A stretch of DNA of 64,000 nucleotides from Acinetobacter populi (GTDB lineage: Bacteria > Pseudomonadota > Gammaproteobacteria > Pseudomonadales > Moraxellaceae): the NCBI RefSeq assembly GCF_002174125.1, contig NZ_NEXX01000004.1:186001-250000 (forward strand), given 5' to 3'. The notes below the pieces were generated by a model, which searched no databases, was not told the DNA's origin, and saw only the letters and a list, made by a program, of their open reading frames with translations. Shown one piece after another: positions 8,113-17,402 of the stretch (its first letter is position 1; every line of letters begins with the position of its first letter). Made by a program: the position numbers and the translations under genes.

Positions 8113-9276
8113 CTAATGTATTGTTATTGTGGAAGATGATGCGAGGTTTAATGACATCGTAGAGGTCATGGCCTGCCATGCTGCATGTTGGCCCCAGTGT
8201 TGTAACTGAATACCCAATGCCTGATAAAATTGTGCTGTTTGATCAGATACCGGTTCTCCTACGATCAATGCAGTTTTTAACTGTGAGAATCCCAGCTCTT
8301 CTAAAATCGCCTGTTTAAACAATGCAAATACCAGTCGCTGTATCAAAGATGGTGTACGTTGTTGTCCAATTTGCTGAATTGCAGCCTGATACTGATGAAA
8401 TAGCCATGAATCGGATTTTGGTAAGCGTGCCAGGATCAGTTGTTCTACCCGTTCATAGGTTTGTTTGGTACCCAGCACCAAACTCGGTGAAATCACTTGC
8501 CGATCCTGATCGCGTGTTTGTAATGACTCCGGGATATTCAAACAAAAACCGGCATATAACCATGCCGACCATAAATAACGAATATGCCCAACACTGGAAA
8601 ATGCACGTGCGATAAAAGCCTGTTCTGTTGCCTCAAGCTGATAGGCATCTACTAAGCGCTGCGCTTCTTCAATTAATTCCTGATGCGCGTAATACACCCG
8701 AAAACGCTGTCCATCTTCAACTTTTTCAAAACTAAATGCGGTTTGCGTCAAGGGTGTACGAATTTGTTTGAATTCAATCTGATGCTGTGGCTTTAATTCA
8801 GAAAATAAAGTTTTAAGATCAACAATATATTCATGATCAAATGCGCTTAAATTATTTTGTTCAATATAAAAAATATATGTCGGATGATAATTCAAAGAAG
8901 CCAACGGACTGAGTTGTTGCAACTGCTCAACCAGTACATAATCAGGCTGTAAAATATTTAAATCCTGATGGAGTTGTACCGCATCCAGCTCTTCTGCGGC
9001 TTGATCCAGTAATTGCACCCGACCACCTAACGCCTGTACCGCAATACTGATTGCCACCACCTCTACATTAGGGGAACTGGCGATAAAAAAGGTCTGGTCT
9101 TTTTGAAAACCATAGAGGGTTAAAGCCGATGCATAGCGCTGGCTCATCTCCAGTAATTGTTGCCATGACCATTGCCGCCACAAACCCAGTTGCTTATGGC
9201 GTAATGCGATCGCATGCGGACGTACCTGTGCATGATATGCCAATAATGTAGCAAGGCTTTGAAGGTGATCTGACAT
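8113..9276 (-). CDS. Degenerate AMP-ligase-like protein heading the Liv-type operon
   Basis: This 387-residue protein resembles the N-terminal half of long-chain acyl-CoA/AMP-forming ligases that often head this kind of Liv operon. The family-like WSWQQLLEMSQRYASAL region and the GGRVQLLDQAAEELD segment are visible, and it ends just after the place of the A5 motif (LQHWGQHAAW instead of a YGQTE-type sequence). The ATP-gripping SGTTGxPKG loop is missing, and there is no C-terminal subdomain with the catalytic lysine. The frame is open with no sign of recent breakage, and LivG follows after 10 bp. It therefore looks like a maintained non-catalytic derivative. The start at 9276 is chosen because GAGGGGAA lies 10 bp upstream; a longer TTG-started reading is less likely. 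Confidence 0.65.
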   Translation of the reverse strand: MSDHLQSLATLLAYHAQVRPHAIALRHKQLGLWRQWSWQQLLEMSQRYASALTLYGFQKDQTFFIASSPNVEVVAISIAVQALGGRVQLLDQAAEELDAVQLHQDLNILQPDYVLVEQLQQLSPLASLNYHPTYIFYIEQNNLSAFDHEYIVDLKTLFSELKPQHQIEFKQIRTPLTQTAFSFEKVEDGQRFRVYYAHQELIEEAQRLVDAYQLEATEQAFIARAFSSVGHIRYLWSAWLYAGFCLNIPESLQTRDQDRQVISPSLVLGTKQTYERVEQLILARLPKSDSWLFHQYQAAIQQIGQQRTPSLIQRLVFALFKQAILEELGFSQLKTALIVGEPVSDQTAQFYQALGIQLQHWGQHAAWQAMTSTMSLNLASSSTITIH

Positions 9277-9352
9277 CGTGTAATACTTCCCCTCACAGGA
9301 CAAAACCTGTTTTGGTTTTATCCATTTAAAAATAAATATTACTGTGATGTTT

Positions 9353-9368
9353 TCAATTTATATGCCAA
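9353..9368 (-). promoter_or_regulatory. Sigma-54-type -24/-12 promoter for the Liv-like operon
   Basis: Read on the minus strand this is TTGGCATATAAATTGA. It has GG and GA dinucleotides separated by 10 bp, matching the sigma-54 core TTGGCAC-N5-TTGC except for a final A. The predicted start is about 12 bp downstream, which leaves a leader of roughly 65 nt before the AMP-ligase-like gene. A near-identical copy lies at 12863-12878. Confidence 0.65.
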
Positions 9369-9440
9369 CTAAAATTTATATATTTTTCATATTGTTATAT
9401 TTAACTCTCAAAGGCAATTTGCATACTATTTATGCCGTAT

Positions 9441-9467
9441 TGTTGAACTGTTGTTGTAAGGGCAACA
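9441..9467 (-). promoter_or_regulatory. Probable activator-binding site (shared UAS)
   Basis: TGTTGAAC (9441-9448) is followed after 3 bp by the palindrome TGTTG-N6-CAACA (9452-9467). It sits 73 bp upstream of the sigma-54-like element of the same promoter. The same arrangement, with the same 3-bp spacer, recurs at 12950-12976. This is the expected place for a sigma-54 activator (enhancer-binding protein). The protein itself is not in the window. Confidence 0.55.
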
Positions 9468-9663
9468 TTAAAATCTGAAAGTCCTAACGGATATTATCGT
9501 GTTATATGTCCACGCCAGATATTTCATCTAAGTGTAATTTTATGATCAAGAATTTATAGCTAAGATAGAACAACATGAAATTTCTTTGGCGAATAAATTT
9601 AACTCTGCCATATAGTCGATAAGATAGTGGGATTTAGAAGCATATGAGTAAATAAACAATAAA

Positions 9664-9694
9664 ATGGAGATTTATACATATCACAAATCTCCAT
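9664..9694 (-). terminator. Terminator of the MFS gene; rest of the 9304-9802 gap
   Basis: The 10-bp inverted repeat ATGGAGATTT/AAATCTCCAT (9664-9673 with 9685-9694) is followed on the minus strand by TTTTATTG, about 110 bp after the MFS stop. It can end transcripts from the MFS gene before they enter the Liv-like promoter. Apart from this and the sigma-54 promoter region I see nothing coding in the roughly 500-bp gap. Confidence 0.6.
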
Positions 9695-9802
9695 CATTTT
9701 AACCTATACATGACAGCCTAAAAGGTGTGAATCATACTGGAATAATGTTCTTGTCCAACAGTAATCCATCTGGTCATCAAAAAAACATAAAGTTAACTGA
9801 TA

Positions 9803-11269
9803 TTAATCAGGGATCGCATGCCCTACGATTTTTTTATCCAGATCTTTCTCAATCACTGCATCGACATCCTGTTTTGTAGGTTCATATTTAATTAAGAAAC
9901 CAATAACAATAACCGGTACAATTGCGAAAATAGAAATGATCAAAAAGACATCAGTTTTATAATTTGCCATCCAGATTGGCAATACAAACATTGCGATTGC
10001 TTGCGCCACCCCAGTTACCGCACGATTAAATCCGACACCCACGCCACGAATGGATGCAGGATAGGCCATGGTAGGATAGACCATCATTTGAGCGCCAGGA
10101 CCAAAACCTTCCGAAAACAACCATAGTCCCAACATACCGATCGCGAGATAAAGCAAGACAGAATTTGCCGGCTGTCCAATCCATGCCAAAACAACAAGTG
10201 CGATGAACTGCAAAACGAATCCTGCCAGCAAAACATGCCGCGAAGTAAATCGACTCGCAACATAAACACCCAATAAACCACCTGTAAAGGCAAATAGAAG
10301 ATTTAGCCCCAACGTCGTAGAAATTGTGGTTAATACATCTGTATGGAAAAATCGGCTTAAAATAGACGGCAAGAAAAATGCAATAGTGGTGTATTGAAAG
10401 GCTACTGAAATATGAATCACGATAGAGACGATAGTCCGAGATAAATATGTCTTGTTAAATAAAACTAAAAAACCTTCTTGTTGGCGTTCAATCTGCTTCT
10501 TCTCTACCCGGGCAACATTGGCATGGGCATTAATATGATAGGACTCGCGCAACACTTTGGCAGCCCCTGCCAGATCACCTTGATTGGCCAACCAAATCGG
10601 CGACTCAGTCAAATATTTACCCCGAATAAAAATAATCAACAATGCAGGTACCGCACCAAAAATCAGAGATGCTCGCCATAGCCAATTAATATGTTCAGGT
10701 GGAAGTAAAAAATACAGCGCAAGGACAATACCAAAACACACTGAAGATGCTGCATACCACATCGGGCACCATGCCGCTAAACGTGCCGCTTTATTACTTT
10801 TGCCACTAAATTTTGAAAACTCGGATAAATAGGACATAGCAACTGGTAAATCCACCCCAACACTAATGCCCATAATAAATCGTGCCAGAATTAGTACCCA
10901 TACATTTGGTGCAAAACCAGCCACAATGGCAGCAATTACGAATAACACCATATCTGCCATGAATACGCGATAACGGCCGATCTTATCTGTCAGCCAGCCA
11001 CCAAGAATATTCCCAACAATGGTACCGCATATGATTGCCGATGCGACGACACCGGTCATTACCGGTGTTAAGGAAAATTCCTCCACCACCTGATCAATAC
11101 CAAAAGATAAAGTGGTTAGATCATAGGCATCAATAAATACGCCGATTAATGCTAACCAAATCACTTTATTACTTTTGCCCTGCCCGGCAAACTTTGACAC
11201 CAATGACGATACATCATTGGGGCTATTAATTTCATAGCGTTGACTTTCTAGTTCAGATACGCTGCTCAT
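9803..11269 (-). CDS. MFS transporter (sugar-porter-like)
   Basis: This 488-residue major-facilitator permease has 12 predicted helices and a long hydrophilic N-terminus of about 38 residues. The A-like motif GGWLTDKIGRYRVF follows helix 2, and a GYRxxxP-like central region (WRASLIFGAVPALLIIFIRG, then ESPIWLANQG) is typical of the sugar/organic-acid porter group. The transported compound cannot be read from sequence. It lies 171 bp downstream of the DszC/SfnB-like gene on the same strand and may supply substrate to it. The gap contains an 8-bp inverted repeat (11311-11318 with 11343-11350) of unknown role. Confidence 0.88.
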   Translation of the reverse strand: MSSVSELESQRYEINSPNDVSSLVSKFAGQGKSNKVIWLALIGVFIDAYDLTTLSFGIDQVVEEFSLTPVMTGVVASAIICGTIVGNILGGWLTDKIGRYRVFMADMVLFVIAAIVAGFAPNVWVLILARFIMGISVGVDLPVAMSYLSEFSKFSGKSNKAARLAAWCPMWYAASSVCFGIVLALYFLLPPEHINWLWRASLIFGAVPALLIIFIRGKYLTESPIWLANQGDLAGAAKVLRESYHINAHANVARVEKKQIERQQEGFLVLFNKTYLSRTIVSIVIHISVAFQYTTIAFFLPSILSRFFHTDVLTTISTTLGLNLLFAFTGGLLGVYVASRFTSRHVLLAGFVLQFIALVVLAWIGQPANSVLLYLAIGMLGLWLFSEGFGPGAQMMVYPTMAYPASIRGVGVGFNRAVTGVAQAIAMFVLPIWMANYKTDVFLIISIFAIVPVIVIGFLIKYEPTKQDVDAVIEKDLDKKIVGHAIPD

Positions 11270-11440
11270 AACACTATCCTTTTTATCTCTATATCAAGAC
11301 ATCACAAAACCGAGAAAAATATTAAGTTTTTTAATGGATTACTTTTCTCGTGGGAGAAATAGATAAGCGAGGCATGGATCATTACAGTTGAATACCAATC
11401 ACCATAGGCCAGCTTTATTTTTAATATGCGATGAAGATGA

Positions 11441-12736
11441 TCACGCCGTAGCACGCTCTAGCTTAGAAACATCACCAATCCGCCATTGATACGGTGGCAA
11501 TGTCCCATTCACACTAAAGTCACCGATAATCCGTTCTTTGAACACGCGAGGATTATGGGATGATAAGGTTCTAATATTGCGCCAATACCGATCAAAACCT
11601 AAGCGTTTATCCGTTGCTGATGCGCCCAGTGCATCGAATAAAATGGTGGAAGCATTTAACAATAAAGAGGTAATGACAGATTGCGCCTGTGCACTTTCTA
11701 GCTCTGCCAAAACATTTTGTTGTTGTTCGTGATATAAATCATCCCTAAGCGCGGCAAGATAAGTACGTTGCAAACTTTGCGCAACTTTCTCTACCAGCAC
11801 ACCTGCGGTATAAGCAGCACTGCGAATTTGTCCAATGATTTGTAAAATTTGCGGATCATTTTTAATAAATTGTGAATTGGCATGGCTATAATTTCGTGTT
11901 CTGTTATTCACCGTTTGGGAAACATGACGTGTTGCCGCATGCCCTACACCCGTTATGATGGCCAATTGCACCAATTGATAAAATGCTGCTGAATATTTAA
12001 ACCGCACATCATTTGGTAGAATTTCACGGGCATCTACCAATACATCATTAAAAAAAGCCGTGCCACTCGCAGTTAACTGCTGTCCAAAACCATTCCAGTC
12101 ATCAACAACAGATACACCTGCGGCATATCTGCTGACCAAGACCGAAGCAGATTCACCTTGCAAATCACTGATCCCGACTTCAATCCAATCCGCAAATAGA
12201 CTCCCCGTAGTATAAAATTTTTGCCCGCTAAGTCGGATTGCACCTATTTCATCTTTATATACATGGGTCTGAAATTGGTTTTGATCTTCCTTGCCCCCCT
12301 CAGACCAAGCACTCCCAATAATTTCTCCTTTTGCCAATCTGTTTAGCCAACGTTGTCTAAACTCCTCATCTTTTGAAACTAGAATATCTTCGGTAAAACC
12401 AAAATGTACCCGTAATATTTGCGGTAAATTCGAGTCGGCTTCTGCCAGTTCACTAATGAGTTTAAATAGTTCAGGAATGGTTGCATCAAAGCCACCATGA
12501 TGTTTTGACAAACGTAAACGAGTAAATCCACTCTCTTTCAGCCATTGAATCTGTTCAAAAGGTAAAATATGCTCAACTTCCCGTTGTAAAGCCTGTTGCT
12601 GAATACGAGCAAATACCGGACGAAAATGTTGTGCAAGTGCTTCATAACGAGAAGTGGGTGCTTCCCCCCAACCGCTTGTATTGGGATCTAAATTCAGGTT
12701 TGGCGCAAGCGTAGTGGTATGACCTGACTGTGTCAT
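11441..12736 (-). CDS. DszC/SfnB-type flavin-dependent monooxygenase (acyl-CoA dehydrogenase fold)
   Basis: This 431-residue protein has the acyl-CoA dehydrogenase fold in the branch of DszC and SfnB, which use reduced FMN and oxygen on organosulfur compounds. An N-terminal helical domain carries LRLSKHHGGFDATIPELFKL. The middle beta-domain carries GSAWSEGGKEDQ and LSGQKFYTTGSLFADW. The C-terminal helices end with YRYWRN-like RYWRNIRTLSSHNP. The base glutamate of true acyl-CoA dehydrogenases is not evident. The sigma-54-like promoter upstream is consistent with SfnR-type control known for Pseudomonas sfn genes. The exact substrate is unknown. Confidence 0.82.
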   Translation of the reverse strand: MTQSGHTTTLAPNLNLDPNTSGWGEAPTSRYEALAQHFRPVFARIQQQALQREVEHILPFEQIQWLKESGFTRLRLSKHHGGFDATIPELFKLISELAEADSNLPQILRVHFGFTEDILVSKDEEFRQRWLNRLAKGEIIGSAWSEGGKEDQNQFQTHVYKDEIGAIRLSGQKFYTTGSLFADWIEVGISDLQGESASVLVSRYAAGVSVVDDWNGFGQQLTASGTAFFNDVLVDAREILPNDVRFKYSAAFYQLVQLAIITGVGHAATRHVSQTVNNRTRNYSHANSQFIKNDPQILQIIGQIRSAAYTAGVLVEKVAQSLQRTYLAALRDDLYHEQQQNVLAELESAQAQSVITSLLLNASTILFDALGASATDKRLGFDRYWRNIRTLSSHNPRVFKERIIGDFSVNGTLPPYQWRIGDVSKLERATA

Positions 12737-12862
12737 AATAATAAATTCCTCTTTATGATAATTGCCATGATTTAAATCCAGATATGATCAATTCTGATAA
12801 TTTTCGATCATCAATGTCGGTAAATCATGGAAAAAGCCGAAATAAACTGTCAACTAATATTG

Positions 12863-12878
12863 TCAATTTATGTGCCAA
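12863..12878 (-). promoter_or_regulatory. Sigma-54-type promoter for the DszC/SfnB-like gene
   Basis: On the minus strand this reads TTGGCACATAAATTGA, a full TTGGCAC -24 element with TTG at -12. It differs by one base from 9353-9368 and shares the flanking ACTAAAATTTATATA on the upstream side. It lies about 127 bp before the start codon. Confidence 0.68.
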
Positions 12879-12949
12879 CTAAAATTTATATAATTTTCAA
12901 TATATTAAAAATTTCACACATCATAATTTGCATCTAAATGCCATTTGTT

Positions 12950-12976
12950 TGTTGAACTCATGTTTTGTCAGCAACA
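12950..12976 (-). promoter_or_regulatory. Probable activator-binding site (second copy of shared UAS)
   Basis: TGTTGAAC (12950-12957), a 3-bp spacer, then TGTTT-N6-CAACA (12961-12976). It lies 72 bp upstream of the sigma-54 element, against 73 bp in the Liv-like promoter. The rest of the 12737-13120 gap shows only AT-rich leader sequence for the divergent antiporter gene. Confidence 0.55.
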
Positions 12977-13120
12977 TTCGGTATGCTAATTCTCTGGATT
13001 GAAGATAGTTTGGATATTATTTTTACTGCCGATCAATATGAAGCGACTAATTAAAAAGATTTTATGAATTTTAGCCTTGCAAACCGTAGTAAACTAAAAG
13101 TGATGTAATTTTTCTCGTAT

Positions 13121-14965
13121 ATGCTTATGCCAATGCTCGTACAAATCACTATTTTTATTGCTGCGGCGCTGATTCTGGTGCCATTCGGTAAACGTATTGG
13201 TATCCCAACCGTTTTGGGATATTTGTTTACTGGTATTTTGCTTGGCCCCAGTGTATTCAATATCGCCAATGATCCTGACGAGATAATGAAACTGGCTGAA
13301 TATGGGGTCATCATGCTGATGTTCCTGATTGGTCTGGAACTGCGTCCGCAACGGCTCTGGCAAATGCGTCAATCTATCTTTGTACTGGGTGGCTTGCAAA
13401 TGGCCGTAACCGGTGGTGTGCTGATGCTACTGTTATGGTTATTTCTGCCCTTTTCTTTTTCTACCAGTTTTGTGGTTGGCTTTGCACTGGCCTTATCTTC
13501 TACGGCTTTTGTCTTGCAATTACTGCGGGACCGACAACAATTAAAAAGCTTTTACGGGCAACAATCATTTGCTATTTTACTGTTTCAGGATATCGCAGCA
13601 ATGGTGTTATTGGCATTGATTCCATTGCTCGCCGGTCATCAAGGTGCACATCATGGCATTGCCTATTTTGCCGCAGTCATCGCAACATTTTCAGGTTTGT
13701 TTTTATTTAGCCGTTATATTTTACGTCCCCTGTTTCGCTTTGTGGCAAAAAGTGGGGCAACCGAATTACTCACTGCGGTCGGTTTATTTATCGTACTGGC
13801 AGTGGTGGTGCTCATGGATGCGATTGGCATCAGTACAACTTTAGGCGCATTTTTAACGGGTGTCTTACTGGCAGATTCCGAATTTCGTCATGAACTTGAA
13901 GGCAGTATTCAACCCTTTAAAGGCTTATTACTCGGTCTATTCTTTATGACCGTCGGCATGGGCATTAGTCTGAATATTATTATCGAACAGCCCTTGTTAA
14001 TTATTGCCGGGACGTTTGCCCTGATCCTGATCAAGCTAGTGTGCGTCACTTTAATTGCCTATTTGCGACAGCATCGCCTAGCCAATAGTTTTCGTCTTGG
14101 TGTTGCATTGGCGCAAGGCGGTGAATTTGCCTTTGTAGTATTTAGTGTCGCCGCATCAGAGAAAATGATCAGTGCTGCCATGCTGGCACCGCTCACGCTC
14201 ATTGTGACTTTTTCCATGATGCTAACCCCAGCACTATTTGCCATTCTGGATCGCTGGATCGAACCTGTATTTGCCAAACATGAACACAGCAAACAATATG
14301 ATGAAATACCGCAACATGAAAATCATATCGTGGTTGCCGGTTTTGGCCGCTTCGGACAAATTGTTTCCCGTATTGCCCATTTACATCATGTTCGCTTTAC
14401 TGCCATTGATAATAATATCGACAATATTGACTTTGTCCGCAAATATGGTGGCAAAGTCTATTATGGCGATGCAACTGTTCCAGAAATTTTACATTCCGCC
14501 GGATTATCTTCGGCACGTTTACTGGTCCTTGCCATTGATGATGTAGAGGATTCCATGAATATCGCACGTCATATTCGCCTTTATCATCCAGAACTGCCTA
14601 TTCTGGCACGGGCACGGGATCGTCATCATGTGTATTTATTACGTGAACTCGGCATCACCCATATCTGGCGGGAAACTTATCTGTCGGCACTTGCCATGGG
14701 TGAACAAATGCTGCTCTCACTCGGCACAGATCCACAACTTGCCAAAAAACATATTCAACAATTTTTTGAATATGATGAACAGCTATTACAACGCCAGCAA
14801 GGCATCTATGCCGATCCGCAAAAATTGCTTGAATCCAATCGGGATATGCTGCATGAACTTGAAAACCTGTTTGAAAATGATGAATTTGTACAAGAAAAGA
14901 ATCTGGCTGAAGAAACATTCTCTGGCAATCCAGATCAACCCAAAACCTCTGATCCATCAGCATAA
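13121..14965 (+). CDS. KefB/KefC-type cation:proton antiporter (CPA2)
   Basis: This 614-residue protein has an N-terminal membrane domain of about 12 helices (residues 1-385) with the CPA2 signatures VLGYLFTGILLGP and IGLELRPQRLWQMR. A cytoplasmic RCK/KTN domain follows from about residue 395 (HIVVAGFGRFGQIVSRI), with the GxGxxG nucleotide-binding turn and the acidic strand end FTAIDNN. Such proteins exchange K+ or Na+ for protons under nucleotide or thiol control. No KefF/KefG-type ancillary oxidoreductase gene is adjacent. Three ATGs (13121, 13127, 13133 region) compete as start and none has a strong ribosome-binding site. Confidence 0.88.
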   Translation: MLMPMLVQITIFIAAALILVPFGKRIGIPTVLGYLFTGILLGPSVFNIANDPDEIMKLAEYGVIMLMFLIGLELRPQRLWQMRQSIFVLGGLQMAVTGGVLMLLLWLFLPFSFSTSFVVGFALALSSTAFVLQLLRDRQQLKSFYGQQSFAILLFQDIAAMVLLALIPLLAGHQGAHHGIAYFAAVIATFSGLFLFSRYILRPLFRFVAKSGATELLTAVGLFIVLAVVVLMDAIGISTTLGAFLTGVLLADSEFRHELEGSIQPFKGLLLGLFFMTVGMGISLNIIIEQPLLIIAGTFALILIKLVCVTLIAYLRQHRLANSFRLGVALAQGGEFAFVVFSVAASEKMISAAMLAPLTLIVTFSMMLTPALFAILDRWIEPVFAKHEHSKQYDEIPQHENHIVVAGFGRFGQIVSRIAHLHHVRFTAIDNNIDNIDFVRKYGGKVYYGDATVPEILHSAGLSSARLLVLAIDDVEDSMNIARHIRLYHPELPILARARDRHHVYLLRELGITHIWRETYLSALAMGEQMLLSLGTDPQLAKKHIQQFFEYDEQLLQRQQGIYADPQKLLESNRDMLHELENLFENDEFVQEKNLAEETFSGNPDQPKTSDPSA

Positions 14966-15020
14966 TAAAGACTTGAGATTTTCTGATTTGCCACTATATA
15001 AAGCCTAAATGGAGAAATTT

Positions 15021-15893
15021 ATGTCTGATATCCGCCAACGCTTTTATATCTATGATTGTCCTGTTCGTGGTGAAGTTGTGCATTTAAAACAAGCGCTAAA
15101 AACAATTTTGGCACAACGTGATTACCCGCAAGCCATTAAAGTGCTGTTGGGAGAAATGTTGGTTGCCAGCAGCTTACTGGCGAGTACGTTAAAAATTAAG
15201 GGACGTTTAAGCATACAAATCCAGAGTACTGGTACATTGAAATGGGCCATGGCCGAGTGTAATCATCTCGGTGAAGTACGGGCGTTGGCAGAATTTGAAC
15301 AAGATCCACGCTTTGTAGAAGCAGTCGATAGCAGTGTGGCCTTATCTAGTCTGGTAGGCGGCGTATTATTTATCAATATTGAGCCCGATGTAGGCGAACG
15401 CTATCAGGGCATTGTTCCGCTTGAACATGCCACATTGGCGCAATGTCTGGTGCAATACTATGATTTGTCTGCACAAATCCCAACACGAATTGTATTGGCA
15501 AGTTCTGAAGAATCGGCAGGTGGTTTGCTTATTCAGCTTTTACCGCGTACCGAGGAAGAACAAGAAAGCGTTGATAGCGACTTATGGCCACGCTTAACCA
15601 TGTTGACTGAAACCCTAAAAGCAGAAGAGTTGATTTCCCTGCCTGCTCAGGAAATTCTTTATCGTTTATATAATGAAGAAGATGTCCGTTTACCAGACAG
15701 TGAAGTCCTGAGCTTTGGCTGTACCTGTTCCAAACAACGTTGTGCCAATGCCTTAATTCAAATTGGTGAAGAAGCAGTTAAGGAAACCCTGCTTGAGCAA
15801 AACCCGATAGAAATGCACTGTCAGTTCTGTAATAGCAGATATACCTTTAGCGCAGAAGAAGCCTTGGGATTATTTGGACGACATGTCAGTTAA
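15021..15893 (+). CDS. hslO: Hsp33 redox-regulated chaperone
   Basis: This 290-residue Hsp33 is a holdase switched on by oxidation. The C-terminal zinc centre is complete: CTC in FGCTCSKQRC and the CQFC pair about 30 residues later (the CxC-Xn-CxxC pattern). The substrate-binding N-domain (residues 1-180) matches the family length. The start at 15021 is preferred because GGAG lies 7-10 bp before it; a start 12 bp earlier would put that site inside the gene. Confidence 0.95.
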   Translation: MSDIRQRFYIYDCPVRGEVVHLKQALKTILAQRDYPQAIKVLLGEMLVASSLLASTLKIKGRLSIQIQSTGTLKWAMAECNHLGEVRALAEFEQDPRFVEAVDSSVALSSLVGGVLFINIEPDVGERYQGIVPLEHATLAQCLVQYYDLSAQIPTRIVLASSEESAGGLLIQLLPRTEEEQESVDSDLWPRLTMLTETLKAEELISLPAQEILYRLYNEEDVRLPDSEVLSFGCTCSKQRCANALIQIGEEAVKETLLEQNPIEMHCQFCNSRYTFSAEEALGLFGRHVS

Positions 15894-15940
15894 TTGTGAT
15901 TTGTTGATCACATGATGGTTAAGTCTTGAATTATCCCCTG

Positions 15941-15975
15941 CCCTGAATCACCTTCCAGATTCAGGGTTATTTTTT
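15941..15975 (+). terminator. Intrinsic terminator of hslO
   Basis: A perfect 9-bp stem CCCTGAATC/GATTCAGGG (15941-15949 with 15958-15966) is followed by TTATTTTTT. Confidence 0.9.
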
Positions 15976-16103
15976 ACATTTTTCATAACCTCACCAAAAC
16001 TTCCTCCTTTAAAATATTGCTTTATTAAAATATTCCTGCTTTAAAATAGCAGATGCACCCCCATATTTAACTTCAAACGAACATTAAATAGTGAATATAA
16101 ATT

Positions 16104-17054
16104 ATGGCAGAAAATTATTATCAAACCCTCGGTGTTGACCGTCATGCCAGTGCCGAGGAAATCAAAAAAAGTTATCGTAAACTTGCCCGAAAATATCACC
16201 CCGATGTCAGCAAAGAAGCCGATGCCGAGGAAAAAATGCAAGCCATCAATGTGGCTTACGACACCTTGAATAATCCTGAAAAAAAAGCCGAATATGACCA
16301 GATGCTGGATAATCCACAAGGTTTTGCTGGCTTTGGACAAGGTGCACAGGGACAAGGCGGCTTTGATGGTGCACATTTTTATCGTCAAAGTACAGGTGGC
16401 GGTGAACATGCTGATTTCAGTGGTTTTGAAGATCTATTTGGTCGCTTTGGCGCAGGTTTTGGTGGCAGTGGCAGCCGTCGCCAGCAACAGAGTTTTCAGG
16501 GTGAAGATCAACATGCAAAAATCGAAGTGGATTTAGACGTTGCCTATACTGGCACCACCCAACAAATCACTTTGCAAATTCCAACCTATAATGCCCACGG
16601 CGAACCTGAAATTCAGCGTAAAACCTTACAGGTTAAAATTCCAAAAGGTATGAAAGAAGGCCAGCAAATTCGTTTGTCTGGACAAGGTCAAGCTGGGATC
16701 AATGGCGGTAAAGCTGGTGATCTTTATATTGAAATTCAATACAAAGAAGATAAACGTCTTTATGTCGAAGGGGCAGATGTATATACCACTATCGATGTCA
16801 GTCCTTGGGAAGCAGCACTTGGCGGACAAGTTGAAGTGAATACACCGGCAGGTCGTTTACAAATCAACTTACCGGCCAATGCCAAAAATGGGCAACAATT
16901 ACGCTTAAAAGGCAAAGGTATTCCCAATAGCAAAGAAGCCGGTAACTTATACCTGATCATTAATATTGTGTTGCCTACTGCACAAAATGACCAACAAAAA
17001 CAAGCCTATCAACAATTAGCCCAAGCGTTTAACGCCTATAACCCACGAGCATAA
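16104..17054 (+). CDS. cbpA: CbpA-like DnaJ-family co-chaperone
   Basis: This 316-residue DnaJ-type protein has a J domain at residues 5-70 with the HPD triad at 32-34. A Gly/Phe-rich linker runs from about 75 to 130, and two C-terminal substrate-binding beta domains follow (about 135-300). The zinc-finger domain of DnaJ is absent, as in CbpA, and the length agrees. It stimulates DnaK ATPase and in E. coli also binds curved DNA. The next gene encodes the CbpM modulator 11 bp downstream, which supports CbpA over a generic DnaJ. Confidence 0.93.
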   Translation: MAENYYQTLGVDRHASAEEIKKSYRKLARKYHPDVSKEADAEEKMQAINVAYDTLNNPEKKAEYDQMLDNPQGFAGFGQGAQGQGGFDGAHFYRQSTGGGEHADFSGFEDLFGRFGAGFGGSGSRRQQQSFQGEDQHAKIEVDLDVAYTGTTQQITLQIPTYNAHGEPEIQRKTLQVKIPKGMKEGQQIRLSGQGQAGINGGKAGDLYIEIQYKEDKRLYVEGADVYTTIDVSPWEAALGGQVEVNTPAGRLQINLPANAKNGQQLRLKGKGIPNSKEAGNLYLIINIVLPTAQNDQQKQAYQQLAQAFNAYNPRA

Positions 17055-17065
17055 AGGAGTTTCCC

Positions 17066-17386
17066 ATGAGTAAAATCACCATTCGTGAGATCCAGATTCC
17101 ACATGTTTGTGACAGTGAAATTGTGGACCAACACAGTAGCCTGAATTTCATCCAATTTGTTCAGGCTTGCGGACAAGATGAATCCTGGGTCTTTCAACTA
17201 TTTGAATACGATATTTTATCAAGCCCCAATAATGATCCAAAACACTATCAATTTTTAGGTGAGGATCTGGCTCGGGCACGCAAAGTCTACCGCCTGCAAC
17301 GTGATTTTGATGCCAGCTTCCGCGCAGTTGCAGTGATGCTGGATCTGATTGATGAAGTTCAGCATTTGCGCAAACAATTACGCTAG
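17066..17386 (+). CDS. cbpM: CbpM-like modulator of CbpA
   Basis: This 106-residue protein is of the MerR-like CbpM family, which binds the J domain of CbpA and blocks its co-chaperone activity. Typical features are the IPHVCDSE opening, FEYDILSS, and LARARKVYRLQRDFDASFRAVAVMLDLIDEVQHLRKQL, an amphipathic helical end. It is coupled to cbpA (11-bp gap, AAAGGAG before the ATG). Confidence 0.92.
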   Translation: MSKITIREIQIPHVCDSEIVDQHSSLNFIQFVQACGQDESWVFQLFEYDILSSPNNDPKHYQFLGEDLARARKVYRLQRDFDASFRAVAVMLDLIDEVQHLRKQLR

Positions 17387-17402
17387 TCCTTTGATTTTAT
17401 CC

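Noticed and set aside
11270-11440. A third sigma-54 promoter in front of the MFS gene
   Set aside because: No TTGGCA-type -24 element in the 171-bp gap; the MFS gene more likely depends on the DszC/SfnB-like transcript.
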